From positions 1-64,000 of the IMG/VR virus record IMGVR_UViG_3300025087_000641: a stretch of 64,000 bases of DNA; one strand, written 5' to 3'. Positions 31,142-39,046 of the stretch are shown here, one piece after another; position 1 is the first letter of the stretch, and each line of letters opens with the position of its first letter. The notes beneath the pieces are model-generated. The model worked only from the letters and a program-made list of their open reading frames with translations, was not told where the DNA came from and searched no databases. This DNA comes from a virus. A program made the translations under genes and the position numbers.

Positions 31142-31209
31142 TGGACACAAACTTCGTGCATCTGGCAAGAGAACTAGCAGGAATTGAGGAACAAGATGCC
31201 GAAGCGTAG
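31141..31209 (+). CDS. possible small acidic peptide, 22 aa
   Basis: ATG overlaps the previous TAA; acidic helix-like peptide (ELAGIEEQDAEA). Overlaps the start of the frameshifted HNH gene. Weak. Confidence 0.25.
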   Translation: MDTNFVHLARELAGIEEQDAEA

Positions 31210-31431
31210 CCTTGCCAAATTGAACAAGAATAGAAACAGTAAACTCCTCGCCATGTTTGTGTGTCCAATTTGCAAGGCGACCCAGTTGACCATGTTGTTC
31301 CATTATCCAAGAATGGCGCGAATTCTATAGACAACATTCAGTGTTTGTGTTATTCATGTAATTGTTCAAAGAGGGACAAGACAATGGACTTTAGGCCAGA
31401 CTGCGGGAAATTTGCGAAGTCTCTAATATGA
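31196..31431 (+). pseudogene. HNH endonuclease split by a frameshift near 31276
   Basis: Frame 2 from ATG 31196 gives a basic N-terminus and the first zinc knuckle CPICK; frame 1 from about 31276 continues with GDPVDHVVPLSKNG, then IDNIQCLCYSCNCSKRDKT, a textbook HNH core with the second knuckle. Joining them at a -1 shift gives a normal-length small HNH protein with the expected Cys-to-DH spacing. There is no recognisable slippery heptamer, so an inactivating indel (or assembly error) is more likely than programmed shifting. The frame-1 stop overlaps the next gene's start (31428). Confidence 0.75.
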
Positions 31432-32558
31432 ATATCGTGCATGTGTTTAGTGATTCGATGTCCGAATTTAACAGCTCGGGGTGGCGTGGGGTTTGGCCTG
31501 CCCGCGCCCTCGCCCGTGCGGGCCACAATGTCTACATGCCTCTAGTAGACCAATGGTTCCGACACACTGACGAGATTCGCGCGTGGTGTGCAAGGGCAGA
31601 CATCATAATAGTCCAAAGAGTCTTAGTGGAGGAAAGCAGAGACAGGGTTGAATACTGGCATGAAAAGAAGAAACCAATAATTTTGGACTTCGATGACAGT
31701 TACGAAAAATTGCGTCCCGAGGACGGCAATCAGGCCTCGAAATTCTGGTATGATGGCGAGGTAGATGTTCGTCATCAAATGGGTGTAACTTACACAAAAA
31801 AATTAGACATTCACCCATTGGAGCAAGTCAAGATGGCGGCGAAGTTCATCAGTGGATTTTCAATGCCGTCAAAAATACTTGCTGAGGACTGGCAGTGGTT
31901 GGCTCCCTGCTACTACATTCCCAATTTCATAGACTCTCCCCGCTATCTCTCTGCGAAGAAAACGAAAGTCTGGAAGAGCACTGGCGACGAACTGGTAATT
32001 GGTTGGGGCGGGAGTCTAAGCCACTTGAACAGTTTTAAGTTTAGTGGTATCCTTGACGCTCTAACCAGAGTGTTCAAACAGCGCAAGAATGTGAAGTTTC
32101 TTCTGGCGGGCGATGAGAGGATTATGCCACTGTTGAAACTTCCAAGAGACAGAATAATTTTTCAACAGTATGTGATGTGGAGTGACTGGCCGAAAGTAAT
32201 GGCGAAGATGGATATTGTGGTTGCGCCACTGTTCAATCGCTATGACCACAGCCGTTCTGGAATCAAGTTGATGGAATCTGCGGTGATGGGTTTGCCAGTG
32301 GTGGCAACTGGGTGTCCGACTTATGAAGATTGGATGAACAAAAATATTGGCCTCTATATAAATGATGGGCCAAAAGAAGAGATGAAAGACAGGTCTGAAT
32401 TGTGGGAACAGAAGTTACTCGATGTGATTGACCACTATTCAGAATACCGAGACGAGATGGCAAGCCACATAGATTACGCCATGAGTTGGGACGTGGATGC
32501 CAATGTAAAGTATATTGAGAGTGTTTACAAGGAGGTCATAGAGAAAAATGACAGATAA
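31428..32558 (+). CDS. GT4-like glycosyltransferase (GT-B)
   Basis: 376 residues. The N-terminal domain has NIVHVFSDSMSEFN and RALARAGHNVYMP; the linker has YYIPNFIDSPRY; the donor domain has LVIGWGGSLSHLNSF, KFLLAGDER and GIKLMESAVMGLPVVAT, the usual E-x7-E region of retaining GT4 enzymes. It adds a sugar to a growing glycan on the cytoplasmic side. ATGA overlap with the HNH remnant. Confidence 0.85.
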   Translation: MNIVHVFSDSMSEFNSSGWRGVWPARALARAGHNVYMPLVDQWFRHTDEIRAWCARADIIIVQRVLVEESRDRVEYWHEKKKPIILDFDDSYEKLRPEDGNQASKFWYDGEVDVRHQMGVTYTKKLDIHPLEQVKMAAKFISGFSMPSKILAEDWQWLAPCYYIPNFIDSPRYLSAKKTKVWKSTGDELVIGWGGSLSHLNSFKFSGILDALTRVFKQRKNVKFLLAGDERIMPLLKLPRDRIIFQQYVMWSDWPKVMAKMDIVVAPLFNRYDHSRSGIKLMESAVMGLPVVATGCPTYEDWMNKNIGLYINDGPKEEMKDRSELWEQKLLDVIDHYSEYRDEMASHIDYAMSWDVDANVKYIESVYKEVIEKNDR

Positions 32559-32793
32559 ATGCAGTCATCCTAATAAGCAATACGTTGACAAGTCTGGATG
32601 GATTGTTGGACATGGATTATGTTTGGAGTGGGCTTGTCCAAACTGCGGGATACACGGATTCAAAGAGATCGAGCCTCGAAACAAGCGCGACCAAGCCATT
32701 TATGATGCCAATGCCAATCTTGCATCTCTAGCATTTGCATCTCTAGCATCGAGCATATCGTTTTTTATGGGGGACGATTATCAAGATGACTGA
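32548..32793 (+). CDS. small zinc-knuckle protein with LASLAFASLAS repeat, 81 aa
   Basis: CPNC near residue 30 and CSH near the start suggest a metal site. Residues 57-70 come from a perfect 15-bp direct duplication (32721-32750), giving NLASLAFASLASS. Overlaps the glycosyltransferase end by 11 nt. Function unknown. Confidence 0.55.
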   Translation: MTDKCSHPNKQYVDKSGWIVGHGLCLEWACPNCGIHGFKEIEPRNKRDQAIYDANANLASLAFASLASSISFFMGDDYQDD

Positions 32794-33025
32794 CGAACCG
32801 AAGAAAGAACTTCCCCCCAGTGACCAACCGTGGGGCGAAGACTTCACCACAGTTCAAGAATACATGGCGAATGTGGCGAGGATTGTGTTTGAGTATTACA
32901 ATGGTCTGTGCGAGGCTGGATTGGACAAGCCAGAGGCTTTAGCAATGGCACAGTTGTTCCAACTCCAATATTGGGCGATAATTCTGAATATCATCTATCA
33001 CGGAAAGAGTAAGACAAGTGACTGA
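32786..33025 (+). CDS. small helical protein, 79 aa
   Basis: Helix-rich (YMANVARIVFEYYNGLCEAGLDKPEALAMAQ pattern) with an acidic, Pro-containing N-terminus. Overlaps both neighbours by 8 nt. This layout is common among small phage tail-less regulatory proteins; no family is assigned. Confidence 0.55.
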   Translation: MTDEPKKELPPSDQPWGEDFTTVQEYMANVARIVFEYYNGLCEAGLDKPEALAMAQLFQLQYWAIILNIIYHGKSKTSD

Positions 33026-33464
33026 TTTGACAGGCGAACAGATTGACGCCATGCCTGCTGGACACGAGATGGATGTACTTGTGGCAGAGCATGTGATGGA
33101 GTGGGAACGTCTTGATTCTTGGATGGGAAGTCCTCTTGCTAAAGGATGGGATGGTTTTTGGGATGGTGAGTGGGTGAAATGGATTATAATGCCAGAATCG
33201 GACGATGAGAACAGGGCTAAATTGTGGTCTCCAAGTACAGATATTGTTGCGGCATGGCAGGTGGTGGAGAAACTTGTCGAAAACTGTGATGGAAGAGACT
33301 TCTTTATAGAATGTTGGGGTGATGGTGAATGGTTTGTTGCGTTCCATCCGATTGGATATAGTTCAAGAAAACCACAGGGTGCGTGCGATGGCAAGAAAAC
33401 CCAGAATCCATCCGCACCCTTGGCGATTTGTCGCGCCGCATTGAATTGGGCAATTGATGACTGA
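33018..33464 (+). CDS. phage ABA-sandwich-domain protein, 148 aa
   Basis: MDVLVAEHVMEW near residue 18, LWSPSTDIVAAWQVVEKL near 70 and APLAICRAALNW at the C-terminus reproduce the phage ABA-sandwich pattern seen in many phages. Its function is unknown. GTG start overlapping the previous gene; the next gene starts inside its end. A useful marker that this island sits in phage DNA. Confidence 0.78.
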   Translation: MTDLTGEQIDAMPAGHEMDVLVAEHVMEWERLDSWMGSPLAKGWDGFWDGEWVKWIIMPESDDENRAKLWSPSTDIVAAWQVVEKLVENCDGRDFFIECWGDGEWFVAFHPIGYSSRKPQGACDGKKTQNPSAPLAICRAALNWAIDD

Positions 33465-34470
33465 TAATCTAGTATCCATGCAAAACATCTTCTGGCGTGG
33501 TGCTTCTGTCGCCATCACTGGCATTACTGGAAGCCTCGGAACTGCGCTATCCAAAGAACTATTGAAACCAGAGTACAATATTTCTCGTCTTGTTGGGATA
33601 AGTCGAAAGTGGCAAGACCAAGACAGACTCCGCAAGGAATTGGGGGATGACGATAAACTCAGATTATTCATTGGCGACATTCGAGACATTGACAGACTTA
33701 GACTTGCACTAGACGGGGTTGAATATCTTGTCCATGCAGCAGCTATAAAATCAGTTCCCGCCTGCTGGTATAATCCCACAGAGGCCGTAAGCATAAACGG
33801 ACAGGGAACTATCAATGTTCTGCAAGCGTCTAGGGATGCTGGGGTCAAACGGGTAATTGTCATCTCTAGTGATAAGGCAGTAGCACCCGCCAGTGGCAAC
33901 CTCTACGGCGCAACAAAAGCAGTATGCGAGTCTGTGGCGGTATCGTATAACAACTATAGCGCCAGTCGTCAGACTCGGTATGCGGTTTGTCGCTATGGAA
34001 ATTGTGTAGCGTCAAGTGGATCAGTTATCCCATTGTTCCTAAGCCAAAAAGAAAGCGGGAAATTGACCATTACTCATCCAAAGATGACAAGATTCTGGAT
34101 TACGCTAGATGAGGCAACACATTTCATCCTGAAAAGTATGGAGTCAATGCTCGGTGGCGAAATCTTTGTACCCCACCTCCCATCCTCTCGGATAACTACG
34201 TTGGCATCTATGATAGCGCCTGAGGCAGAGATTGAGACAATCGGTATTCGTCCCGGCGAGAAGTTGCACGAGGTTATGCTAACACCAGATGAAGCACCAC
34301 GGACTAAAGATTTGGGATGGGCATACAGAGTCGAGCCACAAGAAAGGACATGGGGAGGCTTGCCGTATATTGGGGGTAGTCCAGTTCCGGCAGATTGGAT
34401 TTACAGCAGTGCAAGTGCTACGCGACTTGGCGAGGATGAGTTGCGCGGGATGTTGTCCGAATTTGTATAA
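33457..34470 (+). CDS. pseB: PseB-like UDP-GlcNAc 4,6-dehydratase/5-epimerase
   Basis: PseB makes UDP-2-acetamido-2,6-dideoxy-L-arabino-hexos-4-ulose, the first step of pseudaminic acid synthesis. An extended SDR with NAD site TGITGSLG (21-28), SSDKA (137-141), catalytic Tyr150/Lys154 in LYGATKA, FWITLDEATHFIL, GGEIFVPHLPS and the hallmark RPGEKLHE near residue 260. 337 residues fits. I chose ATG 33457 (TTG 33454 is the alternative). It opens the sugar-nucleotide island; partners are pseC (47774), the PseH-like gene (38564) and the rest of the pathway. Related 4,6-dehydratases with other stereochemistry cannot be excluded. Confidence 0.85.
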   Translation: MTDNLVSMQNIFWRGASVAITGITGSLGTALSKELLKPEYNISRLVGISRKWQDQDRLRKELGDDDKLRLFIGDIRDIDRLRLALDGVEYLVHAAAIKSVPACWYNPTEAVSINGQGTINVLQASRDAGVKRVIVISSDKAVAPASGNLYGATKAVCESVAVSYNNYSASRQTRYAVCRYGNCVASSGSVIPLFLSQKESGKLTITHPKMTRFWITLDEATHFILKSMESMLGGEIFVPHLPSSRITTLASMIAPEAEIETIGIRPGEKLHEVMLTPDEAPRTKDLGWAYRVEPQERTWGGLPYIGGSPVPADWIYSSASATRLGEDELRGMLSEFV

Positions 34471-34494
34471 TCCAATGTAAAAGAGAGGATACAA

Positions 34495-35301
34495 ATGGGA
34501 TATACAACGGGTGTTCAATGGACAAATCGGACTCACAATTTCTGGTATGGGTGCAAAAAGGTATCTGCGGGATGTAAGTTCTGTTATGCAGAACGCGATA
34601 TGGAGCGGTATGGACGCAATTTCAATACTGTGACTAGGGCAAAGGGATTTTATACGCCACTAAATTGGAAAGAGCCAGCACTTGTATTTGTGAATTCATG
34701 GTCAGACTTCTTTATTGAGGAAGCCGACGAATGGCGCAGTGATGCTTGGGATGTTATCTGGAAGACCCCGCATTTGACTTATCAGATACTTACCAAGCGT
34801 CCAGAGAATATCAAAGATAGACTCCCCGCCAATTGGGGATGGGGATGGGATAATGTTTGGTTGGGGGTAAGTGCAGAGAATCAGGCAATGGCAGACAAGC
34901 GCATACCAATTCTATTGTCCATTCCGTCAAGTATTCGTTTTGTAAGTGCAGAGCCGTTACTCGGAAAGATTGATCTTGGACTGTGGTGTATGGATTGCGA
35001 TGATTATATGCGTATTCATCGCGCGGAGGGCGAGCATCTAACCGATGCGGGAGATGGATTACACTGGATAATTGCCGGTGGAGAGAGTGGTCATACTCCG
35101 CGCCCATCTGATATTGATTGGTTTCGTTCTATTCGCGACCAATGCCTCTCCGCAAATATTCCGTTCTTCTTCAAACAGGTGGGCGGAAGCAAGAAAGTCA
35201 ATGGCGCATGGGGTGGGGACTTGCTTGACGGCAAAATATGGCACGAGTTTCCACAGACAAGCAAGCAGACAGAATCACAGCCAGAATTGATTAGGAGTTG
35301 A
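34495..35301 (+). CDS. DUF5131 (phage Gp37/Gp68) radical-SAM-like protein
   Basis: The N-terminus has WTNRTHNFWYGC, then GCKKVSAGCKFCYAER: Cys20, Cys27 and Cys30 form the DUF5131 three-cysteine site thought to hold an iron-sulfur cluster. Later conserved pieces are QILTKRPENI, NVWLGVSAENQ, RFVSAEPLLGKID, WIIAGGESG and FFFKQVGG. 268 residues is full length. The family is common in phages and plasmids but its reaction is unknown; radical chemistry on a base or sugar is inferred. Preceded by GAGAGGA. Confidence 0.88.
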   Translation: MGYTTGVQWTNRTHNFWYGCKKVSAGCKFCYAERDMERYGRNFNTVTRAKGFYTPLNWKEPALVFVNSWSDFFIEEADEWRSDAWDVIWKTPHLTYQILTKRPENIKDRLPANWGWGWDNVWLGVSAENQAMADKRIPILLSIPSSIRFVSAEPLLGKIDLGLWCMDCDDYMRIHRAEGEHLTDAGDGLHWIIAGGESGHTPRPSDIDWFRSIRDQCLSANIPFFFKQVGGSKKVNGAWGGDLLDGKIWHEFPQTSKQTESQPELIRS

Positions 35302-35302
35302 C

Positions 35303-35563
35303 ATGGCCTACTTCTTGGCATTACCCAATGGTGACGAATACACGATAGCATCGGGATCGTTTTCTGTGCGCTCAAATGCGGAGAAGTATGCAAAGAGAAT
35401 GGGATGGACTAAATATTTCATCGCCACTTCCGAACAAAAGGCAATGATAGAGAGCGGTCAACTGGTCTCATTCGGAACTGTTATTCCCATTGAGAATGTT
35501 ACCGCGCTAGTTGAGCCGGAAAAAGAATCCAAGAACAAACGCAAGCGCCATGTCTCCCGCTGA
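35303..35563 (+). CDS. hypothetical protein, 86 aa
   Basis: Starts 1 nt after DUF5131. Alpha/beta core (YFLALPNGDEYTIASG, YAKRMGWTKYF) and a very basic C-terminus (KESKNKRKRHVSR). Function unknown. Confidence 0.55.
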   Translation: MAYFLALPNGDEYTIASGSFSVRSNAEKYAKRMGWTKYFIATSEQKAMIESGQLVSFGTVIPIENVTALVEPEKESKNKRKRHVSR

Positions 35564-36050
35564 ATTCTTTCTCAACCTCTCCGCCAATATAGCAGGGGAG
35601 ATAGCCTTTGCCATACTTGCAGTTGTGGCGGGACTCGTTGCGTTTCGCTATCGCAAGGCCGCCTCTGTATATCGTGCGCTAGTATCTCAAATGTGGGTAG
35701 GAAGAAAGACAACCTCACCAGACGGTAGAAGTACAGCACACGAGGCCAATGGTGAAATATATATTACCGAGAAGTCTGGTAGAATAACAAATCTGACTCA
35801 TCATCCAGCACTAGATATTCGCCCAATGTTTTCTCCCGATGGACGATGGTTGGCATTCCAAAGCAATAGGGATGGTGGGGATTGGAATGTCTATGTGGTG
35901 GATATTGCATCCCAGAAAACGGTTCAGATTACAAAAATCAAAGGAACAGAGAGAGCAATTGGATGGGACATGACGGGGCAGTTGTATGTAGACCTCGGGG
36001 GCAGCCTGCTTGTCGTCAAGTCTATTGAGTTGGAGAACAAATTGAAATGA
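35550..36050 (+). CDS. membrane-anchored PD40/WD40-like repeat protein
   Basis: A signal-anchor helix at about residues 14-31 (GEIAFAILAVVAGLVAF) is followed by TolB/PD40-type beta-propeller blades: NLTHHPALDIRPMFSPDGRW with LAFQSNRDG, WNVYVVDIASQKTVQIT. Only two or three blades fit in 166 residues, so it is either a fragment or must multimerise. Located at the membrane, possibly outside the cytoplasm. Coupled to the next gene (36047). Confidence 0.62.
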   Translation: MSPAEFFLNLSANIAGEIAFAILAVVAGLVAFRYRKAASVYRALVSQMWVGRKTTSPDGRSTAHEANGEIYITEKSGRITNLTHHPALDIRPMFSPDGRWLAFQSNRDGGDWNVYVVDIASQKTVQITKIKGTERAIGWDMTGQLYVDLGGSLLVVKSIELENKLK

Positions 36051-36511
36051 GCAATATTGTATATGAATGGATTATGGACAGAGACGGAAATGTTGTGGTT
36101 GGGGAACACATCTTGTCACAAGAGGAAGTAGTCGCCATATTCAGTGGTGGAAGTAGTACTAACACGACCTCAAATGGTGGAATGTTGACATGGACTATTC
36201 CCAACGCAAACAATAGTAATCAGTCAACTCCCACAGTCAAGGTTGCCCTCTATCGGCGTAGCACCCATGATGGGAAGGGGAACTACAAGCAATTCACGCC
36301 TACGCAAGAACAACTCTGGAAAGACCTTGCAGTAGTTGCGACGATGACGAGTGCACTGGCATGGAAATCTGTAGATGAGATTTTCAGAGACGCCACGGAC
36401 TATCGGAACAGAATGATAGGTGGCAAAAAGGAATACATCTCTAGGGACTTTGTTGAACAGTCATTAGAAATACTTTGCAATAATGGATTGATCGAGAAAA
36501 ACGATGCCTAA
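36047..36511 (+). CDS. hypothetical protein, 154 aa
   Basis: Residues 30-60 are Ser/Thr/Asn-rich and probably flexible; the rest is helical with DAVEQSLEIL-like pattern at the C-terminus (SRDFVEQSLEILCNNGLI). Overlaps the cytidylyltransferase start. Function unknown. Confidence 0.5.
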   Translation: MSNIVYEWIMDRDGNVVVGEHILSQEEVVAIFSGGSSTNTTSNGGMLTWTIPNANNSNQSTPTVKVALYRRSTHDGKGNYKQFTPTQEQLWKDLAVVATMTSALAWKSVDEIFRDATDYRNRMIGGKKEYISRDFVEQSLEILCNNGLIEKNDA

Positions 36512-37214
36512 TTGTGTGGCGGTTATTCCCGTTCGGGGAAACAGCAAGGGTATTCCAAGAAAGAATCTAATTGACTTGGGCGGCAAGCCTCTATTCATGT
36601 GGACAGTTGGGGCGGCAATAGAGTCTGGCGTATTTGACAAGATTGTAGTGAGCACAGAAGATGATGAAATCATAAGTTATTGTGACAACGGGAAAGTGGA
36701 TGTAATTTTTCGCCCGCGCTATCTTTCACAAGATCATGTTCAATTGAGTGAGGTTGTGTTACATGCCTATCGGGTTATGGAGCAAGAGTGGGGATGGAAT
36801 CCAACAACGCTATGCTTGTTACAGGCGACCTCGCCACTAAGGACGGCGGGCCATATCATCAATGCCATGCGACAATATAGGGGGCGAGGGACTCTATTCT
36901 CAGCATACATTGACAAACGGTATCACTGGGCGGTGGAGGATAGAGTCGAACCAATACAGCATAATCCTGCTAGACGACTTGGCAGGCAATGGGAGCCAAG
37001 TCAAATTTATACCGAGAACGGGGCGATTTATTTCTTTCCAGCAAAACGATTTAGCCTAGAATGCACAATTAGACTAGAACCATTTGATGTCTATATTATG
37101 GACGAGGAAGATGGATTTGAAATTGATACCCCTTGGCAACTTGATATAGCAAGGCTTAGACTAGAGAAATATGGTCTGCATTTCCCGGAACTTGCGCCAC
37201 AATTAGGCCCTTGA
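36504..37214 (+). CDS. CMP-nonulosonate cytidylyltransferase (NeuA/PseF family)
   Basis: Activates a nonulosonic acid with CTP to CMP-sugar plus pyrophosphate. IPVRGNSKGIPRKN at 8-21 is the CTP-binding motif, LLQATSPLR at 105-113 and the late IDTPWQLDIA (D-x-W region) are family signatures. 236 residues is normal for a single-domain enzyme. Final cytoplasmic step before transfer. Its last ~40 residues are repeated, diverged, downstream of the adjacent TnpB element (38448-38561), so a second copy once existed. Pseudaminate specificity is inferred from its partners. Confidence 0.88.
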   Translation: MPNCVAVIPVRGNSKGIPRKNLIDLGGKPLFMWTVGAAIESGVFDKIVVSTEDDEIISYCDNGKVDVIFRPRYLSQDHVQLSEVVLHAYRVMEQEWGWNPTTLCLLQATSPLRTAGHIINAMRQYRGRGTLFSAYIDKRYHWAVEDRVEPIQHNPARRLGRQWEPSQIYTENGAIYFFPAKRFSLECTIRLEPFDVYIMDEEDGFEIDTPWQLDIARLRLEKYGLHFPELAPQLGP

Positions 37215-37239
37215 CTTTTACATAAAGATATATTATATT
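37211..37239 (+). promoter_or_regulatory. promoter of tnpB
   Basis: TTGACT (37211-37216), a 17-nt spacer and TATATT (37234-37239). The predicted start falls at about 37246, immediately before ATG 37247, so the transcript would be leaderless. The -35 overlaps the stop of the cytidylyltransferase gene. Confidence 0.6.
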
Positions 37240-37246
37240 GTAAGGC

Positions 37247-38431
37247 ATGATTATCAATAAATCATTTAAGTTCAGAGTTTATCCAACGAGAGAACAGAAA
37301 AAAGAACTCGTCAGGCAATTTGACGCATCACGTTTTGTATATAATTATTTTCTTCGCCAAAGAATTGATTTCTATGTTGCCCACAGGGGGGAGAAAAAAC
37401 AATCCCTGAATTATAATGATACTTCTGCATTGCTTACTCAACTTAAAAAACAGCCTGAATATAATTGGCTTAGGGATACAAATGCCCAATCTCTTCAACA
37501 GTCCTTACGCAATCTTGATATTGCCTATAATAATTTTTTCAATAAACGGACTGAATTTCCGAGATTCAAAAGTAAAAGGGCAAAGCAATCCTTCCATGTC
37601 CCACAATCTTTTTCGGTAAATGTTGAAAATGAACATTTAATTATCCCCAAAATAACACCACTAAAAATTGTTCTGCACCGCCATATTGAGGGGAAAATGA
37701 AGGGCGTTACCATTTCCCGCTCTCCGTCTGGCAATTATTTTGCCTCTATTCTATGTGAAGTTGAAATTAATCCGAGTCCAAAAAGTCTAGGGCACACTAT
37801 TGGATTAGACTTGGGATTGAAACATTTTGCCATTTCATCGGATGGGGCAAAAATAGATTCTCCAAGATATTTTAGGGTATCCGAGCGTAGGCTTTCACGT
37901 TTTCAGCGTAACCTTTCAAGAAAGAAAAACGGAAGTCGGGGACAAGAAAAGGCAAGATTGAAAGTAGCACGTCAGCACGAAAAGATTGTAAATCAACGCA
38001 TTGACTTCCTTCATAAATTAAGTCGTCGCTTAGTAGACGAGAGCCAAGCTATCTATGTTGAGGACTTAAATGTGAAGGGCATGATAAAGAATCGCGCCCT
38101 TGCAAAATCTATCGGCGATTCTGGGTGGGGAGAATTTGTGCGCTGGTTAGAATACAAGGGCAGATGGAATGGTTGTTATATTGGGAAAATTGATAGATTC
38201 TTTCCATCAAGCAAGCGGTGTCACAAATGCGGCTACATCTACCAGGATTTGCGACTCTCGGAACGTGAATGGACTTGCCCAGAATGCGGGAACACAGTAG
38301 ACCGTGATGAGAACGCTGCCCAGAATATTCTTATTTTTGGGGAAGAACGTAGGGCTGGGATGGCCCGAACGCATACGCGAGGGAAGATTCGTCGCCGAAT
38401 CGCTGATCCTCGAAGTCGCATGATTCTATAA
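37247..38431 (+). CDS. tnpB: TnpB RNA-guided endonuclease (IS200/IS605 family)
   Basis: 394 residues, complete. The RuvC-like catalytic residues are in place: Asp188 in GLDLGLKHF, Glu272 in YVEDLNVKGM and Asp352/354 in VDRDENAAQNI. The zinc finger C325-x2-C328 ... C344-x2-C347 is intact. The N-terminal wedge begins KFRVYPTREQ. TnpB cuts DNA guided by an RNA from its own 3' end and favours element retention. The basic tail (THTRGKIRRR) overlaps the presumed guide-RNA region. No tnpA in the window, so movement would need one in trans, or the gene serves as a homing-type nuclease. Confidence 0.92.
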   Translation: MIINKSFKFRVYPTREQKKELVRQFDASRFVYNYFLRQRIDFYVAHRGEKKQSLNYNDTSALLTQLKKQPEYNWLRDTNAQSLQQSLRNLDIAYNNFFNKRTEFPRFKSKRAKQSFHVPQSFSVNVENEHLIIPKITPLKIVLHRHIEGKMKGVTISRSPSGNYFASILCEVEINPSPKSLGHTIGLDLGLKHFAISSDGAKIDSPRYFRVSERRLSRFQRNLSRKKNGSRGQEKARLKVARQHEKIVNQRIDFLHKLSRRLVDESQAIYVEDLNVKGMIKNRALAKSIGDSGWGEFVRWLEYKGRWNGCYIGKIDRFFPSSKRCHKCGYIYQDLRLSEREWTCPECGNTVDRDENAAQNILIFGEERRAGMARTHTRGKIRRRIADPRSRMIL

Positions 38432-38437
38432 TGCGAC
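38415..38437 (+). repeat. right-end hairpin of the TnpB element
   Basis: GTCGCAT (38415-38421) pairs perfectly with ATGCGAC (38431-38437) around a 9-nt loop that contains the tnpB stop codon. Subterminal hairpins of this type mark IS200/IS605 ends, and the guide RNA scaffold normally ends here. Confidence 0.6.
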
Positions 38438-38447
38438 AATTCACATT

Positions 38448-38561
38448 ATGCCAGAAGAGGATGGGCGGGAGATAGACGCTCAATGGGAGCTTGATGTGGC
38501 GAGGTTGAGATTTGAGAAGTACGGGTTACATCATCCAGACACAACGCCCATTTTGGAATAA
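38448..38561 (+). pseudogene. 3' remnant of a second cytidylyltransferase gene
   Basis: The 37 residues (MPEEDGREIDAQWELD and so on) align with the last ~37 of the intact enzyme at 36504: EEDG-x-EID, W-x-LD-x-ARLR-x-EKYGLH are shared. At DNA level they are clearly diverged, so this is an old paralogue or a foreign copy, not a target duplication. The upstream part is missing where the TnpB element ends. It may be translated from ATG 38448, but would lack the active site. Confidence 0.8.
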
Positions 38562-38563
38562 CA

Positions 38564-39046
38564 ATGCTAACACTTTCGCCAATAACGCTAAAAGAAACGG
38601 AGAGGATTTGGCAACTCAGAAACGATGTTGCCACGAGGCGCGAGTTTGGGATACCTGTAATCTCATATGCTCAGTGCCTAGATTGGGTGGCGACTGTCAC
38701 CGACAGAAAGACTCCCGAATATGTGTTCCTCGTCAGAGATGCCAAGATGGGGAATATCGGTCTTATCATTCTGGAGAAACACGGCGCAGAAATTGAGATT
38801 CATGTTACAATAGACCCTGCCCATCGAGTACGCAGGGGATATGGCAAACAGGCGATAAAACTAGCAACCGACTGGGCATTTATGAATGGCGCAGACAGGG
38901 TAGTTGCCAACATCCGAGAAGAAAATTACAAAGGACTCTTTGCATTTGAGTCCTCTGGGTACAAAGAAGTCAGAAACTATCTTGGGCCGAGGAATATATC
39001 ATACTTTGAATACGAGATAAGAAATGACCAGAAGAAGAAATACTAA
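38564..39046 (+). CDS. GNAT N-acetyltransferase, PseH-like
   Basis: 160 residues with the GNAT fold: IWQLRNDVATRREFG near residue 15 (W/LRN motif of sugar N-acetyltransferases), ISYAQCLDWV near 34, and the acetyl-CoA motif HRVRRGYGKQAI at 87-98. PseH acetylates the 4-amino group of UDP-4-amino-4,6-dideoxy-L-AltNAc. Position between the pathway genes supports this. It starts 2 nt after the cytidylyltransferase remnant; Lys-rich C-terminus overlaps the next ORF by 23 nt. Confidence 0.75.
   Translation: MLTLSPITLKETERIWQLRNDVATRREFGIPVISYAQCLDWVATVTDRKTPEYVFLVRDAKMGNIGLIILEKHGAEIEIHVTIDPAHRVRRGYGKQAIKLATDWAFMNGADRVVANIREENYKGLFAFESSGYKEVRNYLGPRNISYFEYEIRNDQKKKY

Larger units (their letters stand above)
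37215..38438 (+). mobile_element. solo-TnpB IS605-type element
   Basis: A complete tnpB without tnpA lies between an intact cytidylyltransferase gene and a truncated paralogue of it. The right boundary is suggested by a subterminal hairpin (38415-38437), beyond which cytidylyltransferase homology resumes at once. The left boundary is not clear: only 32 nt separate the upstream stop from the tnpB ATG. Base composition is more AT-rich than the flanks. Confidence 0.7.
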
